Origin: Leifsonia sp. TF02-11
GTDB taxonomy: Bacteria; Actinomycetota; Actinomycetes; Actinomycetales; Microbacteriaceae
DNA: 64,000 nucleotides
Assembly: GCF_017565305.1 (NCBI RefSeq)
Contig: NZ_JAGEKP010000015.1
Coordinates: 62,001-126,000, forward strand
Reading direction: 5' to 3'
Each line of letters opens with the position of its first letter. Positions within the stretch are counted from its first letter, which is position 1. Positions 44,028 through 52,904 of the stretch are shown piece by piece. Below the pieces are notes generated by a model. It saw only the letters and a program-made list of their open reading frames with translations. It did no database searches and was not told the DNA's origin. The translations under genes were made by a program, and so were the position numbers.

Positions 44028-44768
44028 TCAGCGGCTCATGCTGAGTTCTTCGGCCTCTTCTTCCGTCACAGCTCCGACGAGCTCGGCAATCTTCACAACT
44101 ATGTCTTCCAGGGGCTCTTCAGCCGTACTGAATCCACCACGCGATGCGAGCGTCGGGGTGACCTGGTCAAGCTCCTCGAACGTCACCCCATGCATGACAG
44201 GAACCAAGAGACTCCTGCGCAGCAAGGCGCTGAGCTCGTTACTCGCGATGCTTCGGTCTGTACGCAGCTTGTCGAGCATGGCGGGCGTCACCAGCACGAG
44301 TCCCATGCGCGAGTTCACCAGTCCACGGTCGATGGCTACCCGCATGTCCGTGCCAGGTCGCAGGCTCACCTCGCTGAACCACACCGACACGTCTTCTCCG
44401 AGGAGCAACTTGTAGACCTCATTCGCGGCCGCCTGACGGTCGGGCCAAGCGTGACAGAGGAACACGTCATTCACCTGAGTCCGCACGACGGTCGCGGCCC
44501 TGACAGGCTCTAGGTTGCGCACCTGCTGTTGCGTGTACGAGACCGTCGACCCGCTGGGCTGCCACGCCGGGCGGCCGTCACCGCTTCCCGAGCCCCCGCT
44601 GCCCGATAATCCCCCGCTCCTACGCACGGGTGCGGTCGTGGTGGGGTAGGGCGGGTAGGACCGAGGCGGCGAGTAGTAAGAACGCCCATAGCCGGACGAG
44701 CACGCAGGGCAGTTCGCGCGACCGCTTGCCGTGCGATGGCCTTCTCTTGGAGCTGTGCATTGAGCCAT
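44028..44768 (-). CDS. TIR-domain protein with N-terminal Cys motif
   Basis: A 246-residue protein. N-terminus MAQCTAPREGHRTASGRANC continuing with PAC: a Cys-x-n-Cys-x-x-Cys segment seen in actinobacterial TIR proteins. A Gly/Ser/Pro linker (about 27-75) leads to a TIR domain (about 100-246): NDVFLCHAWPDRQAAANEVY, VSVWFSEVSLRPGTDMRVAI (with the putative NADase Glu) and GLVNSRMGLVLVTPAML. Bacterial TIR domains often cleave NAD+ or make signalling nucleotides in phage defence. No partner (STING, ThsA, NLR) is visible. An upstream start at 44918 is open but less likely. Confidence 0.78.
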   Translation of the reverse strand: MAQCTAPREGHRTASGRANCPACSSGYGRSYYSPPRSYPPYPTTTAPVRRSGGLSGSGGSGSGDGRPAWQPSGSTVSYTQQQVRNLEPVRAATVVRTQVNDVFLCHAWPDRQAAANEVYKLLLGEDVSVWFSEVSLRPGTDMRVAIDRGLVNSRMGLVLVTPAMLDKLRTDRSIASNELSALLRRSLLVPVMHGVTFEELDQVTPTLASRGGFSTAEEPLEDIVVKIAELVGAVTEEEAEELSMSR

Positions 44769-44956
44769 GTGCCGATGATAGTGACGACCCACGACACCGG
44801 GCGCCGCTCCGCCCGTAAGCCGGTCAATCAACGGGACTCTCGCGCCGTCCCGATCCCAACTCGACGGATCGCGCATTTCGTTATGCAGGCGATTCCCGTA
44901 ATAGCCGCCCGCAAACATGCCCGGTGATCGCGCGTCAAACGCAACAGCGTTCGCTC

Positions 44957-45037
44957 ATGCTCATCGGTTATGCCCACGTCTCCACAAACGCGCAACATCT
45001 CACTGCGCAACGCAACGCTCTCAGGGCGGCCTCGGAG
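44957..45037 (+). pseudogene. Serine resolvase N-terminal fragment
   Basis: MLIGYAHVSTNAQHLTAQRN is the first catalytic segment of a serine resolvase/invertase (Ser in HVST). Similarity stops after about 26 residues; the frame continues to 45199 with unrelated residues. A remnant of a resolvase or Tn3-type element. Confidence 0.75.
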
Positions 45038-45140
45038 ACGACAACATGCCATCGTTTTGTGCTCAGCACGTGCGTCGAAGCGCCCCTATGGGGCAACGGA
45101 CACTTGAGTCGAGGCCGGGGGTGTCAGGCACACTGGAGGG

Positions 45141-45539
45141 GTGGAGCGCGAACCACCCCGACCGAGGCCGTTTGGAGTGTCGGGGGAAGAAGCAGTTGAG
45201 TTGTGTAGAGAGTGGATGATCTATCTCGGCGCAGCTGACTCGGTCGTGGCCGCTGGGGCCGCACGAAACTCCTGCGATCTCTATAGCTCTCGCTACCTGG
45301 GCTGGGTTGATAACGGCCGTGGAAACCTCGACGTCGACGCCGTGGAGAAGGCTGCGGCGCTGGCAGATGCAGACGGACGTCAGCCGCTTATCTTCTTGCG
45401 CGGCGGTGTACGCCCTGTTGCCCAAGAGCGGGCCGACGTTCTTGGGGTGGCACTCCTTAACTATCGGGAACGGGACCGTGCCCTCGACGGTAGAAGCCGT
45501 ATCGGGCGGGAGATCATCGCGAATGGATTGGCCAAGTAA
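45141..45539 (+). CDS. Mrr-like restriction endonuclease-fold protein, degenerate
   Basis: A 132-residue protein from a GTG at 45141 with GGAGGG upstream. The layout EEAVELCREWMIYLGAADSV, SCDLYSSRYLGWVDNG, AEKAAALADA-like helix and ERADVLGVALLNY follows a small family of actinobacterial Mrr-type nucleases (D...Q-x-K). Here the Asp of CDLYSS is kept but the QxK motif is replaced by GWVDNG, so catalysis looks lost. It converges with the relaxase gene 16 bp away. Confidence 0.55.
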   Translation: MEREPPRPRPFGVSGEEAVELCREWMIYLGAADSVVAAGAARNSCDLYSSRYLGWVDNGRGNLDVDAVEKAAALADADGRQPLIFLRGGVRPVAQERADVLGVALLNYRERDRALDGRSRIGREIIANGLAK

Positions 45540-45555
45540 CGGCCGGGCCGCCGGC

Positions 45556-48285
45556 TCATCGAGACAATGTGGGCGACGATGCGTCGACGCTCGCCGTTGG
45601 TGTTGCGGCGCCGTTTCTCGCGGCACGGGCCAATTCTTCCCGAGCGGCGATTCGAGACTTCTCGATGGTTTCTTCCCGTAGCTGTCGCTGCATCGTGGCG
45701 GCCAGTTCCTCTTTTGCGGCCTCGATCGTCGAGGCGATGACGAGGGCATCGTTTCGCGACCGTCCGCGAGTAAGCCCGACGTAGAGGCCGGCGGCATCGA
45801 CGCCGGGACCAACGATGGCGCGATCGGTGGTTTCGCCTTGGACGCCGTAGACGGTGCTGGCGTAGCCGAGGTGAAGGTTGGCGCTTGCGTAATCGCGAGT
45901 GATCCGTCGTAGCGAGCTTGAGTCGGAAGTGCACGCCAGTGTGAGGTGCTCGTCCGTGATGCTCCTAATGATCCAGTTCTGACGGTTCTCTACTCCGGAT
46001 GCGTTGTCGTTCCTTCGGGTCTGAACCACATCGCCAACGAACACCGGCTGCTCCGACTGGCCCACTGCGAAAGTTCGTGTGTCCAAAGCTCCAGACTCGA
46101 TTCTTCGGGCCTGAATCGCTTCGTTGATCCGTTGGGCTTCTGCGTGCGTACCTGTGACTAGCGCGATCGTCTCAGCCTTGCGCGATGACTCGAGCCACGC
46201 GGCGACCATCGTTTGGTGTGCTTCAGCTTCGCTTGTGACGAGCATGAGATGCCCCGCATGTTCGATCTCTTCTGCGATCGCTCGAGACTCCGCCAGACCA
46301 CGTGAGTCGCGTACGCGCGCGGACAGGTCAGCCCATTCGGGGTCACGGAAGCGGTGGATCTCGGTTAGTTCGATCTTCTCGAATGCTGACCGGCGGAAGA
46401 GGGCCATTGCGCCGGAGTGCCCGACGGGGAGGGCCTGGTAGTCGTCACCGACGACGGCGACGGTAGCGCCGGTGCGGTGGATGATGTCGATGAGGGCGTT
46501 GGTGGCTTCAAGGTCCAGCATGCCGGCTTCATCGACGACGATCCGGTCACCAGGGCGGATCCGGGTGCGCGGGCCCTGGTATTGCTGCCCGGTTGATGGG
46601 TCAGTGTCGCCTGGGTTGAGGCGTGTCCACTCGGTGTTGCCGGCGATGCCGGTGCTCCATCGCCAGCCGTAGTCGTGAAGGAGCTGGTGGAGGCTGGAGG
46701 CGGCCGCGTCGGTTTCGCGTCCGGCGACGGTGGAGGCTTTCTTGGTGGGGGCGACGATGATCATGTTTCGCCCGTGGCGTCGCAGGGTGGCGCCGGCGAC
46801 CTTGAGCATGGTGGTTTTGCCGGTGCCGGCCGCTCCTGTGATGGCGACGACGGATGCGGTCCCGGCAATAGCGGATGCGCCATCGGTTTGATCGGTGTCC
46901 AGGACTCGCTCGGGGTCGAGCGCGTGAGCGATCGCCGTGATCTCCTCGACGGGGGCCGCGGCGCCGGGCGCGGACAGTGCTTCAATTCGGTTGGCAATCG
47001 TGGCCTTCAGCGCTGCCGTAGAGGTGGCCATTCTGGACTTGATGTGCGCGGGTACATCGGGTTCGTCGACCAGTGTGACGGTGTGTGCTCGTGCTGCGGC
47101 GATGACCTGCTCGGCTGCGGTCGCAAGTTCCGTCCGCTCGGCGATGACGCCGGTCGCAGCGAGGGCGCGGATTGCGCCGGCGCGGACGTCGATCATGCTG
47201 AACCGGCCACCGGTGCCGGTCGATCGGGCGTCAGCATCGACGATGGCTCTGGCGGCAAGGAGCTCGATGTCGAGATCCGCGATCGATGCTGAAGACGTGT
47301 CGATGGCCGCGCGCTCCAGGCGGAGTGCGGGGTCGGCGGTGGCAAGCTCGTCGCGGACAAGCTCGGCCCAGTCGTCTTCGTCCAGATCGCCGGGCTTGTT
47401 CGGTCGGCCCGCGGCCCAGGCCCATCGGTCAATCTGGTTCAAGACGTCATGGGACGGTTCCTGTCCGGGGTGCTGTTGCTTCCACCAAGCGGTGCGGGCG
47501 ATCTTGTTGGCTTCAATCTGCGCGGACCGCTTCGACAACGGCCGTACCAGGTGCTGCAGTTGGGCGATCTCCCCATCCTCGTTGAGAGTGAACCCTTTCG
47601 CGGCGAGGGCGGTGATCCATGCGGGGTCGGTGCGGGCGGCGAGGTCGCCTTCAGCGTTGATGACGTTTTGGAACCGCAACGCCACCCGGGTGTCCACGTT
47701 GGACCATTTCCCGTCGATGCCTTGGACTTTCACGTTCAACCACAGGTGCCGGTGCTTGTGCGGGTCCAGCGACCGGGAGCGTTCATGCTTGAGCTCGACC
47801 ACCTCGACCCGAGCAAGGTCTTCCCGGATGCAGCCGCCCTTCCCACGCCGCGCGTTGAGTTCCTCCTGCCAGAGGTGGATGATCCGGTCCCGCAGCCGGT
47901 CCTGGAGGTCCTCGTACGCCGCGTTCAACTCCGGGTCCAGCATCGCCGCGATGCTGAACGACTTCGGCGCGTTGATCGTCGCATCCAACACCAGATCCGC
48001 GTTCGGGGAGGACATCTCGAACCCGCGATGCTCTCCGGTAAGCGGGTCGCCGCCATCGACCCAGGTGCGCAACTGCTTCCGGGTGAGCAGATCATCGCGG
48101 ATGGACCCGTTCTCCACGATGTACCGGGTCATCACCGCGCCCGCGTAATCCGCCGCCGCGAGCACCCCTTGCGCGGTCCTCGCGGTCAGGTGAGAGTCGC
48201 AGACACCGCCGAACGCGTAAGCGATCGCTTGCCTCACCCCCTGTGAGGCAACCCCTCGTTTCCACCGCGCTACGCCCCCGCGCAT
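45556..48285 (-). CDS. MobF/TrwC-type relaxase with RecD-like helicase domain
   Basis: A 909-residue conjugative relaxase. N-terminal relaxase: Tyr pair in AADYAGAVMTRYIVENG (about 47 and 55), DATINAPKSFSIAAMLD, and the metal-binding three-His motif DPHKHRHLWLNV. C-terminal SF1 helicase from about 470: Walker A GAAGTGKTTM, Walker B DRIVVDEAGML, VGDDYQALPVG, and GYASTVYGVQGETTDRAIVG near the end. It nicks oriT and unwinds the strand for transfer. An oriT probably lies in the 290 bp upstream. No coupling protein or secretion genes are seen. Confidence 0.9.
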   Translation of the reverse strand: MRGGVARWKRGVASQGVRQAIAYAFGGVCDSHLTARTAQGVLAAADYAGAVMTRYIVENGSIRDDLLTRKQLRTWVDGGDPLTGEHRGFEMSSPNADLVLDATINAPKSFSIAAMLDPELNAAYEDLQDRLRDRIIHLWQEELNARRGKGGCIREDLARVEVVELKHERSRSLDPHKHRHLWLNVKVQGIDGKWSNVDTRVALRFQNVINAEGDLAARTDPAWITALAAKGFTLNEDGEIAQLQHLVRPLSKRSAQIEANKIARTAWWKQQHPGQEPSHDVLNQIDRWAWAAGRPNKPGDLDEDDWAELVRDELATADPALRLERAAIDTSSASIADLDIELLAARAIVDADARSTGTGGRFSMIDVRAGAIRALAATGVIAERTELATAAEQVIAAARAHTVTLVDEPDVPAHIKSRMATSTAALKATIANRIEALSAPGAAAPVEEITAIAHALDPERVLDTDQTDGASAIAGTASVVAITGAAGTGKTTMLKVAGATLRRHGRNMIIVAPTKKASTVAGRETDAAASSLHQLLHDYGWRWSTGIAGNTEWTRLNPGDTDPSTGQQYQGPRTRIRPGDRIVVDEAGMLDLEATNALIDIIHRTGATVAVVGDDYQALPVGHSGAMALFRRSAFEKIELTEIHRFRDPEWADLSARVRDSRGLAESRAIAEEIEHAGHLMLVTSEAEAHQTMVAAWLESSRKAETIALVTGTHAEAQRINEAIQARRIESGALDTRTFAVGQSEQPVFVGDVVQTRRNDNASGVENRQNWIIRSITDEHLTLACTSDSSSLRRITRDYASANLHLGYASTVYGVQGETTDRAIVGPGVDAAGLYVGLTRGRSRNDALVIASTIEAAKEELAATMQRQLREETIEKSRIAAREELARAARNGAATPTASVDASSPTLSR

Positions 48286-48576
48286 GCCGCCCAGGATACT
48301 CGCATTTCACAGAAAGTGCCTGCGTGCATCAGCTCTTTCCGCTTCCTTTCCCCCGCTTAGGTTCCCTCCCGTGCTACGCCTCGTCTCTGGGCTCGTGGCA
48401 CTGCTCCAGATTTCCGTTAACGGCTCATTGGTCGTTCACTGCTTAGGTCCTTTTCTGCATGCGTAGGTCAAGTCGGGCGTCTCCCAACTCTCCGATCGGA
48501 CCCGGCTTGCGAGCGACCGTGAAGAGCCTGACCTAAGTCCACCGCACTAACCGCGAATAGCACCATCGGAGCGTGG
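48286..48576. other. Intergenic region upstream of the relaxase gene; candidate oriT
   Basis: A 291-bp region with lower GC and no gene. MobF elements usually carry oriT beside the relaxase gene, so this is the best place to look; I see no long inverted repeat that would pinpoint it. Confidence 0.3.
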
Positions 48577-49236
48577 ATGAAACATCCCGCCGGCTCGCAC
48601 GTTTTCGCAACATTCGCCGAGCAAGCTGGATTGGACACGGCGTCGCTGGCCATTCTGAAGAACCTCTCGCTGGCTCGCATGCTCGAAGCGACGGGCTCGC
48701 CGGATGCAAATGGTGTCGCCCAGCAGCTGCTCGCCCAGCAGCTGCTGTCCCAGATAGCCGAGGCAAACACCGGCGCGGCCGACGCAGGCTGGGTCGAAAC
48801 CATCACCCCAGCCGTGTCGCCCGTGAAGGCGGATCGGTTCTTCGCTGCCTTCTCGGAGCCGACCACGTATTTCGATCCGGGTCACGACGTCATCGACGCC
48901 GCGTTTCTGGAGTGGCGCGGTGAACTTTCGCGGTTCACGGCGAATTCGCTCACCGATGACCCGGCATCCAGATCGCAGTTGGTCCGTCAGGACAGAGCCG
49001 CGTCCTTCGATACTACTGCCGCTCAGACGGTCGCACTCCAGCTCGGCAGCGAACACCAGGCGCGTGCCGAAGGTCCGGCCACCTTCACCGGTATCGACGA
49101 CGGGTTCGCTTACCTGCTGCTCGACGAATTCGAGCTGCGGGGTACCAGTTGTACCGCAGTCGGAATCCGCATGCGGGGGATTGGTAGTGGGTTCCGGACG
49201 CGCGGTTGCCGACGGGAGCTCGTCATGGCTCGGTGA
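48577..49236 (+). CDS. Hypothetical protein
   Basis: A 219-residue ORF with GGAG upstream of the ATG at 48577. Mostly helical first part (VAQQLLAQQLLSQIAEAN), then ADRFFAAFSEPTTYFDPGHD and GIDDGFAYLLLDEFELRG. No family recognised. The basic last 20 residues may come from readthrough into inserted DNA. A competing 267-codon antisense ORF (48547-49350) looks less protein-like. Confidence 0.4.
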   Translation: MKHPAGSHVFATFAEQAGLDTASLAILKNLSLARMLEATGSPDANGVAQQLLAQQLLSQIAEANTGAADAGWVETITPAVSPVKADRFFAAFSEPTTYFDPGHDVIDAAFLEWRGELSRFTANSLTDDPASRSQLVRQDRAASFDTTAAQTVALQLGSEHQARAEGPATFTGIDDGFAYLLLDEFELRGTSCTAVGIRMRGIGSGFRTRGCRRELVMAR

Positions 49237-49457
49237 TCCGGATCTCCGCGGCAGAGCGCAGGCGACTGAGCGCGGCGTTCCCGCATCATAGACCCGCGAT
49301 CTTGGTGGAAGCGAGCGCTGACGAAGGCATTCCGAGGTGAGGGATGGCATTGCTGCGGAACCATCTCCCCAACAGCTTCGCCATCGCCGCCATCACCATC
49401 CGCCGTACTATGACCGACACCTTCGCCGCCGGCATCGCAACCTGGTATATCGCGCGG
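49237..49457. other. Gap with transposon debris; no intact gene
   Basis: Short ORFs on both strands only; a 64-codon minus ORF (49286-49480) has no recognised family. Part of the decayed right flank of the island. Confidence 0.4.
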
Positions 49458-49595
49458 AAATTCACCGCCCTCCCACGCATAGAACGTATTCCGGGCGATC
49501 CCGTGCTCGAGACAGAACGTCGTCACCGACCCTCGAGGCGCATCATCGGGCCACTGGGCGATCGCTAGACGGCCCCGAGGATCAAGGCTCAACAC
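49458..49595 (-). pseudogene. Transposase N-terminal fragment (IS481-like)
   Basis: LAIAQWPDDAPRGSVTTFCL, EHGIARNTFYAWEGGEF is the HTH start of IS481-type transposases (W-P-x-D-A-P-R-G...F-C-x-E-H-G-I-x-R-x-T-F-Y). After about 46 residues the similarity ends and the frame runs into unrelated sequence; the DDE core is absent. Confidence 0.65.
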
Positions 49596-49605
49596 GACTC
49601 ATGCC

Positions 49606-49743
49606 TCAAAGGTGGCGCCATCCCGCGATGGTCGTGATCTGGTTTTCGGTGAGGGGTTTGCGGACGTCGAGGAGGGCGCTCGCCATCGACCACAACAGAT
49701 GGATCCACTGGCCGCCCCTGTGGCCGCGCGAGGTACTGGTCAC
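49606..49743 (-). pseudogene. C-terminal protein fragment, unknown
   Basis: A 45-codon frame from GTG 49743 ends with LLDVRKPLTENQITTIAGWR, which reads like the end of a real protein but has no partner upstream (a TAG lies a few codons before). Possibly debris of a gene broken at the island edge. Confidence 0.35.
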
Positions 49744-49873
49744 GGAACCCCCCTAGTTCGTCCCGGGTGGTTATCCGACTTGAGACCACCGTAGGGCCAG
49801 GCTGTATCGTCACCTTCGAGGCGCAGCATCCACGACTTCCTTGAGGCGGACATCAACGCAGGCCGTTGAAACA

Positions 49874-49910
49874 CGAGGTGGGCGAGGTGCAATGCACCTC
49901 GCCCACCTCG
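49874..49910 (-). terminator. Terminator of the GH15 gene
   Basis: CGAGGTGGGCGAGGTGCA (49874-49891) and its exact reverse complement (49893-49910) form an 18-bp stem with a minimal loop, 11 bp after the GH15 stop on the minus strand, followed by TGTTTC. Also a natural boundary between island and dextran locus. Confidence 0.85.
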
Positions 49911-49921
49911 CTACCTACTCG

Positions 49922-52705
49922 CTACCGGACGTTGCCGTAGATCCAGGCGGTATTCGTCGGCGTCAGTCGGTAGCGCAGGCTGAGCTGGTCATCCTCCGAC
50001 CACGCACCGGTCGTCGGATTCTGGCGGACGAGCGCGATCGTGATCGGCTGGACCGAACCGTCGGCGGCGGCTCCGCTGGTGAGCGCGCTGCGCGGGATGA
50101 CGACCTCGATGCGTCCCGTTGTCGGATCCCATTGCGGTGCGATGACGGACGTGATCGAAGAGTCGGCCGTCCACGCTCCTCCGCTGACCGAGAAGTGGGC
50201 GTAGTTCGTCGAGTCCGACCACCGTCCCACCATGTACGCAGCTGGTCGGGGGAGAGTCGCGCCGTACATCGCGGTTGTGCTCGTCGCCGTGGAGCTGTTG
50301 CCCGAGTAGTCGCCGGCATAGACGTTGACGGCGAACTTCGGCGTCGTGTTGTAGCCGGGGAGCGTCCCCGACGCGTTGTCGATGCGGATGTAGATGTTGT
50401 TGGCATCGTTGGCGATGGCGACGTTCTTGATGTCTGTTTTCGCATCGCTGCTGGCCTCGTTCCCGACCTTCGAGACGAAGTACGGGATCGGGTTCCACTG
50501 GGGCCAGTCTCCTGTTGTCCCCGAGCTCACCGTGAGGCTGGCGTTGGAGCCGGCGTCACTGATGGGCGCGTAGGTCCGAGTGTCCGCCTGGTGGGTGTAG
50601 ACGAGTGCCGCAAGCACGTACCAGGCGCCGGTGACCGGTTCCACCATCGTGGAGATGATCGGCTTCTGGCTCACATTGGAGACGGCCTCCCCGGGAGGCA
50701 TGTAGCCCCCTGCGGTGCGCGTGACGTACCACGTGAGCCGGTTGAGAGCGTCGGTGGTGTTGCCCGTGTACGTGTCGTCGATCGCCGCGTACATCGACAT
50801 CTGCGGCCAGGACGGTTCAGCGGCCAGCGCTTCGTTGCCCGCAGGGCTGTATGGCGACGTGTAGTAGAAGTTGTCTCCTTGGTACCGCGCCAGCCCGTAG
50901 GTGTCGTGGGTCAGGGTCGAGATGATCTTCGACAAGTGCGAGACGGCACGACTGCTGCTCGGGTCGACCACCCCCGAGACCATCAGCATGTCGGACGACG
51001 AGTCGATCGTAGTCCGGGCCGTGTTGTCGGCGTTCACCGCTCGGTTGTAGTAGCCGTCCGGCGAGTTCCACATGCCGGCGGGCGAGTTGAGCGAACTCGT
51101 CTGCAGTGCGGTGGCAATAGATCCTGCGGCATGGCTCCAGGTGTCCGCATCCGTGGTGTCGCTCTTGCTTTGCGCGACGGATTCGGCAGCCCACAAGCCA
51201 CTGACGTAGAGGGCCTGGGTGAAGGCGTTGTACTCCTGCGTCTCCTCCCAGATGGACGCGTCCTTCGGGCCGAGCCCGTTGCTCGCGATGTTGTTCGATA
51301 CGAAGTTCGCGGCCTTCTGGATTTCCGGCCAGACGGCGTCCCGGAATCCGGTGTCACCGGTCTGGATCCAGTGCCGATACGCGCCGATGAGGAAGATGCC
51401 GACGCTGTCGAGTTCCGGCTCGACGAAGCTCACGTGCTGACCGGTCCAATTGTCGTAGGTCGTCCCGAAGGAGCCGTCGGCGTATTGGACGCTCGCCAGC
51501 CATCGGAAGTATTTGTCGGCCTCCGCGTGATGTCCGGAGCTGTCCAGAGCGAGCGCGGTGACCGCGGAGTCCCGAACCCAGCTCTTGTAGCCGTAGGCGA
51601 TCGGGTTCGTCGCGGCCGGCCATACGCCGAGAACCGGGCTCTGGGACTGCTTGATCGAGACCAGCGCCCGGTCGAATGCCGTCGAAAGTCCGGTATCCGT
51701 GAAGTTGCTAGTCGTACGGGATCCTGCTGCGAGCCAGTTGGAGTATGCCGTCGTGGTGTTGTTCAGCCAGTAGGTTCCGGTCTGTGCCCGCGCCGCGTCG
51801 GCAGCAGCGTTCGCGTTGCTGGCCGTGTCCGCGATCGCCAGGTAGAAGGAGGCGGTTGCGTCGCCCCCGGCGGGAACGTTGACCTTCTTGTTGATGGCCA
51901 GGTCGACGTTCATCGCGCTGACAGAGCTGTTGTTCGCCAGTGTGCCGTTGTTGTCGAAGGTGTACCAGGGAGCGACGGTCGCGCTCGTCAGGGTGGAGTT
52001 GGTGTCGTCGCCGACCTGGTGCCCGTCGGCGCCGTCGAGCGCGCCGAGAGCCACGTGGTACTGACCGCTGGCCGACATGTCCGCGTCGGCGGCGTTGCGT
52101 GTCGCATCCCAGGATGCCGCGACGCTCTGGCCGGAAGATCCGGTGTTGTTGAGGTGGACGGCGTCGAGGACGTTCAGGTTCACCGCGCTTGTGCCCGGGT
52201 TGTGAAGACGGTACTGGACGACGACGAAATGCTGGTTCGGGACGAACGCGTAGTCCCGGCCGATGGTGACGGTGGTGGCTGACCCATTGTAGGCGCCGTA
52301 GTCACTCCGGAGGACGCCGCCCGAGTCGAGGTAGCCGGTCGCGCTACCGAAATTGTGGACCTGGTCGTACTTGTTGCCGTTCGTCTCGTCGCGGAAGAAC
52401 CCGGTGTAGTCGACGATCTGGTTGACCGCGGAGGCGGAGGTCGCGCCGGTGGGGGAGTAGTGGAGTTCGCCGAGTCGCGGGCCGTACTGCGTATTCGAGT
52501 CGGTCTGGGCCAGCTGCGGGGCCATCCAGATGCCCGTCGTGTCCGTCCAGTTGTTCATGTAGAGGCTGCGAGCGGTCTCGGTGGAGGGCTGCGTAGGTGA
52601 CGTTGCTGAAGCGTGGGTCGGTGCCGCGACCACGCTGAGCGCGGTAGAGCCGAGCAGGGCGAGCACGACGACGGGCGCTAGTCGTGAGGTGAGTTTGTCT
52701 TTCAT
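49922..52705 (-). CDS. Secreted GH15-family glucodextranase/glucoamylase-like exo-enzyme
   Basis: A 927-residue secreted enzyme from the ATG at 52705. Signal peptide with core LAPVVVLALLGSTALSVVAA, cleavage near THASA. An N-terminal beta-sandwich (about 45-300) precedes an (alpha/alpha)6 barrel: AYGYKSWVRDSAVTALALD, FVEPELDSVGIF, and IWEETQEYNAFTQAL with the likely acid Glu. This is the plan of GH15 glucodextranases, which release glucose from alpha-1,6-glucan ends. The last 220 residues (from SNASLTVSSGTTGDWPQWNP) are a glucodextranase C-like/CBM9-like domain. Divergent to a GH66 gene, so dextran is the likely substrate. Confidence 0.85.
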   Translation of the reverse strand: MKDKLTSRLAPVVVLALLGSTALSVVAAPTHASATSPTQPSTETARSLYMNNWTDTTGIWMAPQLAQTDSNTQYGPRLGELHYSPTGATSASAVNQIVDYTGFFRDETNGNKYDQVHNFGSATGYLDSGGVLRSDYGAYNGSATTVTIGRDYAFVPNQHFVVVQYRLHNPGTSAVNLNVLDAVHLNNTGSSGQSVAASWDATRNAADADMSASGQYHVALGALDGADGHQVGDDTNSTLTSATVAPWYTFDNNGTLANNSSVSAMNVDLAINKKVNVPAGGDATASFYLAIADTASNANAAADAARAQTGTYWLNNTTTAYSNWLAAGSRTTSNFTDTGLSTAFDRALVSIKQSQSPVLGVWPAATNPIAYGYKSWVRDSAVTALALDSSGHHAEADKYFRWLASVQYADGSFGTTYDNWTGQHVSFVEPELDSVGIFLIGAYRHWIQTGDTGFRDAVWPEIQKAANFVSNNIASNGLGPKDASIWEETQEYNAFTQALYVSGLWAAESVAQSKSDTTDADTWSHAAGSIATALQTSSLNSPAGMWNSPDGYYNRAVNADNTARTTIDSSSDMLMVSGVVDPSSSRAVSHLSKIISTLTHDTYGLARYQGDNFYYTSPYSPAGNEALAAEPSWPQMSMYAAIDDTYTGNTTDALNRLTWYVTRTAGGYMPPGEAVSNVSQKPIISTMVEPVTGAWYVLAALVYTHQADTRTYAPISDAGSNASLTVSSGTTGDWPQWNPIPYFVSKVGNEASSDAKTDIKNVAIANDANNIYIRIDNASGTLPGYNTTPKFAVNVYAGDYSGNSSTATSTTAMYGATLPRPAAYMVGRWSDSTNYAHFSVSGGAWTADSSITSVIAPQWDPTTGRIEVVIPRSALTSGAAADGSVQPITIALVRQNPTTGAWSEDDQLSLRYRLTPTNTAWIYGNVR

Positions 52706-52754
52706 CGACGCCTCCTTGGTCGACTGGGGATGGGAACAGGGCGAGTCTTGACCC

Positions 52755-52862
52755 CGTCGGTTAGTTCTGTCAAGCAAATAAATGCCCCAATGCCCGATTG
52801 CTGGGGCGGGAGAAGCTCGAGGAGGCGGTCCAGACATATTTGATTGACAGAACTAACTGACG
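52755..52862. promoter_or_regulatory. Divergent GH15/GH66 promoter region with 26-bp inverted operators
   Basis: The arms 52755-52780 and 52837-52862 are inverted copies of a 26-bp sequence matching at 24 positions; the core reads TTGATTGACAGAACTAACTG at 52840-52859. Each arm contains a TTGACA pointing toward its own gene. For GH66, TTGACA (52844-52849), 17 bp, CATGAT (52867-52872) makes a promoter. A repressor on the arms would block both genes. A variant of the core recurs before the ROK gene (56856-56875). Confidence 0.8.
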
Positions 52863-52904
52863 CCGTCATGATGTGAACTGCTCGACCCCCTTAGGAGCAC
52901 AACG

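Larger units (their letters stand above)
34789..49840. mobile_element. Accessory island integrated next to tRNA-Ser (right end uncertain)
   Basis: From the tRNA-Ser 3' end to about the terminator before the dextran locus the DNA has lower GC and carries an integrase, an excisionase-like protein, an IS, a resolvase fragment, a MobF relaxase, transposase debris, a secreted nuclease toxin and a TIR protein. No second copy of the tRNA 3' end was found by eye, so the right boundary is a guess based on gene content. Absence of VirB4/VirD4-like genes suggests a mobilizable element or decayed ICE. Confidence 0.6.

Noticed and set aside
45063-45812. 249-codon minus ORF overlapping the Mrr-like gene and relaxase 3' end
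   Set aside because: No ribosome site or family features; overlaps the end of the clear relaxase frame.
46937-48148. 403-codon plus ORF opposite the relaxase
   Set aside because: Ser/Arg-rich shadow; relaxase motifs lie on the minus strand.
48547-49350. 267-codon minus ORF opposite the orphan ORF
   Set aside because: Arg/Gly-rich with no recognisable domain; the plus frame has better amino-acid composition, though neither is certain.
34760-49840. Direct repeat of the tRNA-Ser 3' end marking attR
   Set aside because: Looked for CCCACCGTCTCC and the T-arm sequence downstream and did not find a copy by eye; boundary left open.
49841-52282. 813-codon plus ORF opposite the GH15 gene
   Set aside because: High-GC shadow; the minus strand encodes a coherent secreted GH15 enzyme with signal peptide and catalytic motifs.
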